The notes under the pieces: generated by a model
Databases searched by the model: none
What the model was told of the DNA's origin: nothing
Seen by the model: only the letters and a program-made list of their open reading frames with translations
Shown here: positions 51,127 to 56,122 of the stretch, piece after piece
Layout of the letters: every line of letters starts with the position of its first letter
Position numbering within the stretch: position 1 is the first letter of the stretch
Program-made: the position numbers and the translations under genes
NCBI GenBank assembly: GCA_022510765.1
Contig: JAFLSU010000011.1
Span: 1 to 56,122 of the forward strand
Origin: Christensenellaceae bacterium
Lineage (GTDB): Bacteria; Bacillota; Clostridia; Christensenellales; CAG-138
DNA: 56,122 nt
Reading direction: 5' to 3'

Positions 51127-51143
51127 ACAACAGCATTATAATG
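51127..51143. repeat. 17-bp copy of the element at 1932-1948
   Basis: ACAACAGCATTATAATG, identical to 1932-1948. It lies about 40 bp upstream of the next gene; TATAAT inside it could serve as a -10 box, but no -35 box is at the right distance. Confidence 0.6.
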
Positions 51144-51182
51144 TATCAATAATATAATTCAAGCGAAATTTTCGGAGGCTCT

Positions 51183-51914
51183 ATGAAAAAACGAATTTTG
51201 CTCGGGTTTTCCACTCTTGCAATGATCGCGCTCGTACTGATCGGCTGCATAATAGGGACGCTTATCAATACGCCGTCCATCCAAACTTCTGCGGCTAACG
51301 GTAAAAAAACCGTCTACGCTATCTCGTATAATGATTTTTCAAAGCCCGACTCGTTAACGAGCATGGAGCATGATATTTCATACATTCGATCTATGGGGCT
51401 GCGCTTTATCCTGCCGTCAGAACTGAACACGAGTGCAGCGGGCGGAATGATCATTATCATCGAGCTTCGCGGCGGAGAAAATGTCAAAGATATTCTTGCT
51501 TTAATTGAAAAAAATAAAGCCTGTGCGGTATTCGCAATTGATAAGAACTGTCCGGATAGTGATTTAAAGGTTATTAAAAATGCAATTAGTACAGAAAAAG
51601 CCGAACTTGCGTATGTTTTCGAAACCTGCTCTTCCGAACCGGTGGATATGGTCGCCGCTTTCGCGGAAGCAAGGCTTGAATTCTTCAGTCTTTACGGCAC
51701 TGAAAGTACGATATATATGCACAGGTGCAGCGAACCGTTATGCACCAGAGCTACGCTTAATGTGGATCGCTATCCTTCAAATGCTTTCATCTTTGGCTAT
51801 GGCAACGGAAAGAACATGCTGTCACTCCCCTGCAAAGGGATAGTGGGATTGAATCGTATATTGCGCCTTCCCGATTGGACGATCGAGGAGTATTTTTCAT
51901 CGATCTCGGAATGA
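51183..51914 (+). CDS. Lipoprotein with degenerate polysaccharide-deacetylase-like fold
   Basis: A 243-residue exported protein. Signal peptide with lipobox ALVLIGC (Cys about 22). The mature part resembles a NodB-type polysaccharide deacetylase in layout: VYAISYNDFSKPDSLTSMEHDISYIRSMGLRFILPSEL matches the usual lead-in strand and helix, and MIIIIELRGGENVKDILALIEKNKACAVFAIDKN sits where 'vvlTFDDGy...ATFFV' is expected. The catalytic Asp pair is replaced (ELRG), so it is probably inactive as a deacetylase. Fold assignment is tentative. GGAGG lies upstream of the ATG. Confidence 0.6.
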   Translation: MKKRILLGFSTLAMIALVLIGCIIGTLINTPSIQTSAANGKKTVYAISYNDFSKPDSLTSMEHDISYIRSMGLRFILPSELNTSAAGGMIIIIELRGGENVKDILALIEKNKACAVFAIDKNCPDSDLKVIKNAISTEKAELAYVFETCSSEPVDMVAAFAEARLEFFSLYGTESTIYMHRCSEPLCTRATLNVDRYPSNAFIFGYGNGKNMLSLPCKGIVGLNRILRLPDWTIEEYFSSISE

Positions 51915-51918
51915 CAAA

Positions 51919-51949
51919 AAAGCCGAGCCGCTGTTCGCAGGCTCGGCCT
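51919..51949. terminator. Terminator between the lipoprotein gene and spoVT
   Basis: Perfect 8-bp stem GCCGAGCC / GGCTCGGC with a 10-nt loop. Read leftwards it ends in a T-run, so it mainly serves spoVT; rightwards the run is weak. Confidence 0.75.
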
Positions 51950-51975
51950 TCATTCACCCATCAGGGCTATGGCAG

Positions 51976-52554
51976 TCAATTCTCCATTTGCTTGCCCATG
52001 AAGCTCGCCGCAGTCTCCGCCACCTTAATGTCGGTCTGCCCAAGCTCCGCTCCATCTTCCTTTGACAGCAGCATTACTGCTCCTATGGAATCGCCCGATG
52101 CAAGTATGGGAATGATAAGCTGCGCGGTGTAGCTGCTGCTTTCATCGTCGCCCGCAGTGATTGCAAGCATGGTGTCCCCATGTGCCGTGCTTCTTACTAT
52201 GCGTTCACGGTTCTGCATTGCCTTTTCTACGTCTTCGTGTATGGGTTTATCGATGCTCAGCATCGCTCCGCCCGCTTGATCGCGCCTGCTTATGCCCGAA
52301 ACGGCAACTATAGTATCCTTATCACAAATCACTGCAATATGACCTACAGCCTGATGCAGGGATTCGGCATATTCTTTCGCAAAATCCCCTAACTCACCTA
52401 TCGGCGAGTATTTCTTTAGAATTACTCCTCCCTCGCGGTCGGTGAAGATCTCCAAGGCATCGCCCTCGCGTATTCTGAGTGTACGTCTGATCTCCTTTGG
52501 GATTACGACGCGACCGAGTTCGTCAATTCTTCTGACTATTCCTGTTGCTTTCAT
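51976..52554 (-). CDS. spoVT: Stage V sporulation protein T
   Basis: A transcription factor acting in the forespore and on germination genes in Bacillus. 192 residues: an N-terminal AbrB/SpoVT swapped-hairpin DNA-binding domain (MKATGIVRRIDELGRVVIPKEIRRTLRIREGDALEIF) and a C-terminal GAF-like domain (about 60-190: HQAVGHIAVICDKDTIVAVSG, PIHEDVEKAM, SSYTAQLIIPILASGDSIGAVMLL). Length and both domains are canonical. Its presence suggests a sporulating lineage. It is transcribed divergently from lepA. Confidence 0.95.
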   Translation of the reverse strand: MKATGIVRRIDELGRVVIPKEIRRTLRIREGDALEIFTDREGGVILKKYSPIGELGDFAKEYAESLHQAVGHIAVICDKDTIVAVSGISRRDQAGGAMLSIDKPIHEDVEKAMQNRERIVRSTAHGDTMLAITAGDDESSSYTAQLIIPILASGDSIGAVMLLSKEDGAELGQTDIKVAETAASFMGKQMEN

Positions 52555-52729
52555 GCAAATACAACCTCCGTTGAAGAAACTTGCTTATTTGAGAATAGTA
52601 TTTGCTCCAAGCAAGGATATATGCGTCAAAATAATTTCCGAATTGTTCCATGAACGCTATTTTGATTTAACCGCTGTTCGCACGAATTAAATTCATTTCA
52701 TTTCATTTTGCAATTAGTTAATTTTTACC

Positions 52730-52758
52730 TTGCAAAGCATGAAAAATTAAAGTATAAT
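52730..52758 (+). promoter_or_regulatory. Promoter of lepA-hemW
   Basis: -35 TTGCAA (52730-52735), 17-bp spacer, -10 TATAAT (52753-52758), in an AT-rich divergent intergenic region. Confidence 0.82.
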
Positions 52759-52805
52759 ATTATTTTAGTAAACTTGGGCGGTTCTCTGCCCTTTATGGAG
52801 GATAT

Positions 52806-54608
52806 ATGGCATACCCCCGAGAGTTGATTCGGAATTTTTGCATAATCGCGCATATCGACCACGGCAAATCCACCCTTGCCGACAGGCTTATGGAGCTCAC
52901 CGATACGGTTTCAAGCAGGGACATGGAGGAGCAGCTTCTTGACTCCATGGATATTGAGCGCGAACGCGGCATTACTATAAAATCTGCTGCCGTGCGCATG
53001 TTTTATACTCATACCGACGGTAAACGTTACATGCTTAACCTTATAGATACTCCGGGGCATGTTGACTTTACCTATGAGGTAAGCCGTGCTCTTGCCGCAT
53101 GCGAAGGCGCAGTGCTCATAGTCGACGCAACGCAGGGAATCGAAGCGCAGACGCTCGCCAATGTATACCTTGCTGTTGACAATGGGCTTGAGATCATTCC
53201 CGTCATCAATAAAATAGATCTTCCGTCCGCCGATCCCGAGAACGCCATCCACGAGATCGAAGACATTATCGGCATTCCCGCCGAAGATGCCCCTCGTGTT
53301 TCCGCAAAAACCGGGCTTAACGTGGAGCAGGTTCTTGCAAGGATCGTGACCGACATTCCTGCACCCTCCGGAGAGATGGATACTCCGCTTCGTGCGCTGA
53401 TCTTTGACAGCTACTACGATAACTATAAGGGCGCATTGAGCTATGTGCGCATAGTTGAGGGTGTTGTTCGCGCGGGAGATCGGATCCGATTCATGCACAC
53501 CGGTAACGAATTCGATGTGACCGAGGTCGGCGTCTTTACTCCGAGTTGGAAGACAACCGATGAGTTGTCCGCCGGAGAAGTCGGATACATATCCGCTTCT
53601 ATCAAATCCGTCGCTGAGACTAAGGTTGGCGACACCATAACCCTTGCCTTAAACCCCGCAAAGGAGCCCCTGCATGGCTATAAGCAGGCAAACCCAATGG
53701 TATTCTGCGGCATTTATCCCGCTGACGGCGCGGAATATGAGAACCTTCGCGATGCGCTCCAAAAGCTCGTTCTGAACGATGCTTCCATAAGCTTTGAACC
53801 GGAGACCTCGCAAGCGTTGGGTTACGGATTCCGCTGCGGATTCCTTGGTCTGCTTCATATGGAAATCGCGCAGGAGCGCCTTGAGCGTGAATTTGATCTT
53901 GACCTCGTCACCACCGCGCCGAGCGTTGTATACCGGGTTATCGGTACCGACGGTCGCGAGATTTGGATAGATAATCCCAGCAACCTCCCCTCGCCTACCG
54001 AGATCGAGCGCATGGAGGAACCGATGTGCACTGCGCATATCATGACTCCGCCGGAGTATGTGGGAACCATTATGGAGCTTTGCCAGGAAAAACGAGGAGT
54101 CTTCAAGGATATGAACTACCTTGAGGAAACTCGCGTTAAGCTTTCTTATTCCATTCCGCTTAACGAAATTATCTTTGACTTCTTTGATAGTCTTAAAAGC
54201 CGCAGTAGGGGCTATGCCTCGTTCGACTATGAAATAAGTGAGTATGTAGCTTCTGATTTGGTTAAGCTTGATTTTCTGCTCAATGGCGATATGTGCGATG
54301 CGCTTTCAACCATCGTACACCGCGATAAGGCATACGCCAAGGGACGCGCGGTCGCCGAGAAACTTCAGGAAGTCATCCCAAGGCAGCAGTTTGAAATTCC
54401 GATTCAAGCTGCAATTGGCGGAAAGATCATAGCAAGGGAGACCGTCCGCGCGTTGCGCAAGGACGTGCTTGCCAAGTGCTACGGTGGCGATATAACCCGA
54501 AAGAAAAAGCTGCTTGAAAAGCAGAAGGAAGGCAAGAAGCGCATGAGGCAGATTGGTTCCGTGGAACTGCCGAGCGAAGCGTTCATGAGCGTTCTCAGGA
54601 TAAACTGA
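52806..54608 (+). CDS. lepA: Elongation factor 4
   Basis: A ribosome-associated GTPase that remodels elongating or initiating ribosomes. 600 residues, normal length. G1 [14 protein letters not shown]2 ERGITIK, G3 DTPGHVDF, G4 NKIDLP and G5 SAKTG are all visible. The LepA-specific C-terminal domain is present ([57 protein letters not shown]). GGAGG lies 5 nt before the ATG. Its stop codon shares one base with the hemW start, so the two are co-translated. Confidence 0.98.
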   Translation: MAYPRELIRNFCIIAHIDHGKSTLADRLMELTDTVSSRDMEEQLLDSMDIERERGITIKSAAVRMFYTHTDGKRYMLNLIDTPGHVDFTYEVSRALAACEGAVLIVDATQGIEAQTLANVYLAVDNGLEIIPVINKIDLPSADPENAIHEIEDIIGIPAEDAPRVSAKTGLNVEQVLARIVTDIPAPSGEMDTPLRALIFDSYYDNYKGALSYVRIVEGVVRAGDRIRFMHTGNEFDVTEVGVFTPSWKTTDELSAGEVGYISASIKSVAETKVGDTITLALNPAKEPLHGYKQANPMVFCGIYPADGAEYENLRDALQKLVLNDASISFEPETSQALGYGFRCGFLGLLHMEIAQERLEREFDLDLVTTAPSVVYRVIGTDGREIWIDNPSNLPSPTEIERMEEPMCTAHIMTPPEYVGTIMELCQEKRGVFKDMNYLEETRVKLSYSIPLNEIIFDFFDSLKSRSRGYASFDYEISEYVASDLVKLDFLLNGDMCDALSTIVHRDKAYAKGRAVAEKLQEVIPRQQFEIPIQAAIGGKIIARETVRALRKDVLAKCYGGDITRKKKLLEKQKEGKKRMRQIGSVELPSEAFMSVLRIN

Positions 54609-55744
54609 TGGCAGGGCTGTACATCCATATTCCGTTCTGCAAAAGGAAGTGTCGTTACTGTGACTTCATCAGCTTCAGCGGAGTTTCGGATTTTACGCCT
54701 TATCTTGATGCATTGATGAGCGAAATCCGTATGCTTGCACCGATGATGAATGAGAGAAGCTTCGATTCGGTTTTCATCGGAGGCGGTACGCCCTCGTATC
54801 TTCCCGAAGGCGCAATCGGAAGGCTCCTTACTGAGGTGCAAAACTGCTTTTGCATCGTCCCCGATGCCGAAATAACCATTGAGTCCAATCCAGACTCAAT
54901 AACCGAGTGCAAGCTCTCGGAGTATCTGAATGCAGGTATTAATCGGCTTTCAATTGGACTACAGAGCACAGATGACGATGTTCTTTCTTTGATCGGACGT
55001 GTGCATGATCTAAAGCAATTTTTATCGGCAGTCGATTTAGCCCGTCACGCGGGCTTTTCCAACATAAATGCGGACATAATGCATGGTCTGCCCGGTCAAA
55101 GCATTCGATCCTATCTTGATACCATAGCCTTGCTTGCGAAACTGGGCATCGAACATATTTCCTCGTATGCGCTCATACTGGAGGAAGGTACTCCGTTGTA
55201 TTCTGATGTTTCAGATGGCTGTATCGAACTCCCTAACGCCGATGACGTTGCCGACATGGAGGACGCAGGCTTCGAACTAATTAATGAACTTGGTTATCGT
55301 AGGTATGAAATAAGTAATTTTGCGATTCCCGGCTTTGAATGCCGCCACAATCTCAACTATTGGAACAACGGCGAATACCTTGGACTTGGCTTAAACGCAC
55401 ATTCGGCTATGAGCTTAAGAGGCAAATGGATGCGTTGGGCAAATAAGGATACGTTATCGGACTATATCCGCGATTGCTCGGAATCCAAGCTGCCCGTTGC
55501 GTTTTCGGATGAGATTGCACTCTGCGAGGAAATGTTTGAAACCATAATGGTCGGCCTTCGAAAGATCGATGGGATAGACAGAAGCTCATTTAAAAACCGA
55601 TTCGGCATAGACCCTGTTGAGCACTATGCCTCCGCCATAAGCGAAGCCGTTCTTGAAGGCAATATGCTGGTCTCCGATGATACTATAAGGCTTACTAAGC
55701 GAGGTCTCGACTTTCAAAACGAGGTCTTGTTGAAATTTATGTAA
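54608..55744 (+). CDS. hemW: Radical SAM haem chaperone / coproporphyrinogen oxidase-like protein
   Basis: A 378-residue radical-SAM protein. The cluster motif is CKRKCRYC in GLYIHIPFCKRKCRYCDFISF, followed by SVFIGGGTPSYL, the SAM-binding NPDS region and RLSIGLQS, then the HemN-like C-terminal domain (NLNYWNNGEYLGLGLNAHSA). It lacks the extra N-terminal residues of true oxygen-independent coproporphyrinogen oxidase (HemN), so the HemW haem-trafficking role is more likely. lepA-hemW adjacency is common in Bacillota. Confidence 0.93.
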   Translation: MAGLYIHIPFCKRKCRYCDFISFSGVSDFTPYLDALMSEIRMLAPMMNERSFDSVFIGGGTPSYLPEGAIGRLLTEVQNCFCIVPDAEITIESNPDSITECKLSEYLNAGINRLSIGLQSTDDDVLSLIGRVHDLKQFLSAVDLARHAGFSNINADIMHGLPGQSIRSYLDTIALLAKLGIEHISSYALILEEGTPLYSDVSDGCIELPNADDVADMEDAGFELINELGYRRYEISNFAIPGFECRHNLNYWNNGEYLGLGLNAHSAMSLRGKWMRWANKDTLSDYIRDCSESKLPVAFSDEIALCEEMFETIMVGLRKIDGIDRSSFKNRFGIDPVEHYASAISEAVLEGNMLVSDDTIRLTKRGLDFQNEVLLKFM

Positions 55745-55974
55745 AATATCCTTTATCGCTAAATGAATTCATATTCGCTTGATATTTGTATAATAGCATC
55801 AAACAAAATCTCGGAGGTCTTCTCGTCTCCGCAACCAATAGTTGCGGTCTTGAAATCCAAAATAGGTGGTGTGTAAGCATAGTTTAGCGTATAATCGGCA
55901 TCAATCGGATGATGAAGGCTCCATTAAGGAATTAATCATCGCCATAGAATAATTAAAGAAGGGAATACCGAAAT
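55745..55974. other. Intergenic region before the XRE-family gene
   Basis: No gene in these 230 bp. TATAAT boxes occur at 55789-55794 and 55890-55895, but neither has a -35 box at standard distance. A weak hairpin CGGAG-N10-CTCCG lies near 55814-55833. Confidence 0.35.
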
Positions 55975-56122
55975 ATGACACTTGAAATCGCAAACAGGCT
56001 CATCCAAATGCGAAAAGCTCGCGGACTGTCGCAGGAATCACTCGCAGAGACGATCGGAGTAAGCAGGCAGGCGGTCAGCAAATGGGAGCGTGCGGAAGCC
56101 TCCCCCGATACCGACAACCTCA
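55975..56122 (+). CDS. XRE-family helix-turn-helix regulator (5' part)
   Basis: The first 49 codons before the window ends. They form a complete XRE-type helix-turn-helix: LEIANRLIQMRKARGLSQESLAETIGVSRQAVSKWERAEASPDTDNL, with the recognition helix in SRQAVSKWE. The start has AAGGG about 11 nt upstream. What follows the DNA-binding domain is outside the window. In Clostridia such genes often precede transporter or membrane-domain extensions, but that cannot be judged here. Confidence 0.88.
   Translation, partial: MTLEIANRLIQMRKARGLSQESLAETIGVSRQAVSKWERAEASPDTDNL

Overview
The window looks like chromosome of an anaerobic, amino-acid-fermenting member of the Clostridia (Bacillota). The evidence is a complete oxidative ornithine-fermentation operon, SpoVT, a Spo0A-type DNA-binding protein, a SpoVB-like flippase, an IscR-IscS-IscU set, a clostridial-style HflX with a long N-terminal extension, and mostly strong GGAGG ribosome binding sites. 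No species can be named from the sequence alone. All gene calls rest on reading motifs; no database was searched.

Layout. 1-1917 is accessory DNA: the 5' end of a TIR-domain gene, a decayed stretch, and an intact ISAs1-type insertion sequence with 19-bp inverted repeats and a 10-bp target duplication. 2053-9584 is mainly a leftward housekeeping run (recX, birA, nnr, amidohydrolase, 5-formyl-THF cyclo-ligase, rsmD, coaD, coiled-coil protein), many genes overlapping by 4-14 bp. 9781-16615 holds a ferredoxin-type aldo/keto reductase, a small membrane protein, a large MacB-like ABC exporter, a Spo0A-like regulator with a degenerate receiver, tRNA-Thr(GGT) and an acetyltransferase. 16872-25580 is the ornithine operon: ord, ortA, ortB, oraS, oraE, a GlmL-like protein, ornithine racemase, a CGHC thioredoxin-like protein and a DUF2087 protein. 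25672-27924 is the iron-sulfur operon iscR-iscS-iscU.

27957-35090 carries a DUF2156 protein, a secreted peptidoglycan-binding protein, an alanine/sodium symporter, hflX (with a tiny leader ORF and an N-terminal JAMM-like domain), thymidylate kinase and a phosphofructokinase with pyrophosphate-type active-site residues. 35091-36903 is mostly non-coding and rich in secondary structure (an array of small hairpins, a terminator, a pseudoknot-like pair of inverted repeats, a GNAT-like acyltransferase gene, and nested inverted repeats). 36904-45431 has pepF, the flippase, an orphan protein, a proteasome-like Ntn-hydrolase with a possible N-terminal Ser, a ROK kinase, a HAD phosphatase and uvrC. 45587-56122 has a serpin lipoprotein, a membrane-anchored beta-propeller-like protein, radA, a WYL regulator, a Cys-rich mini-protein, a lipoprotein, spoVT, lepA, hemW and the start of an XRE-family gene.

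How the genes work together. The ornithine operon converts L-ornithine through D-ornithine and 2,4-diaminopentanoate to acetyl-CoA plus alanine. Hairpins sit exactly at the junctions between its enzyme modules. A recurring feature of the window is genes with no ribosome binding site whose -10 box lies 6-7 nt before the ATG, which suggests leaderless mRNAs.
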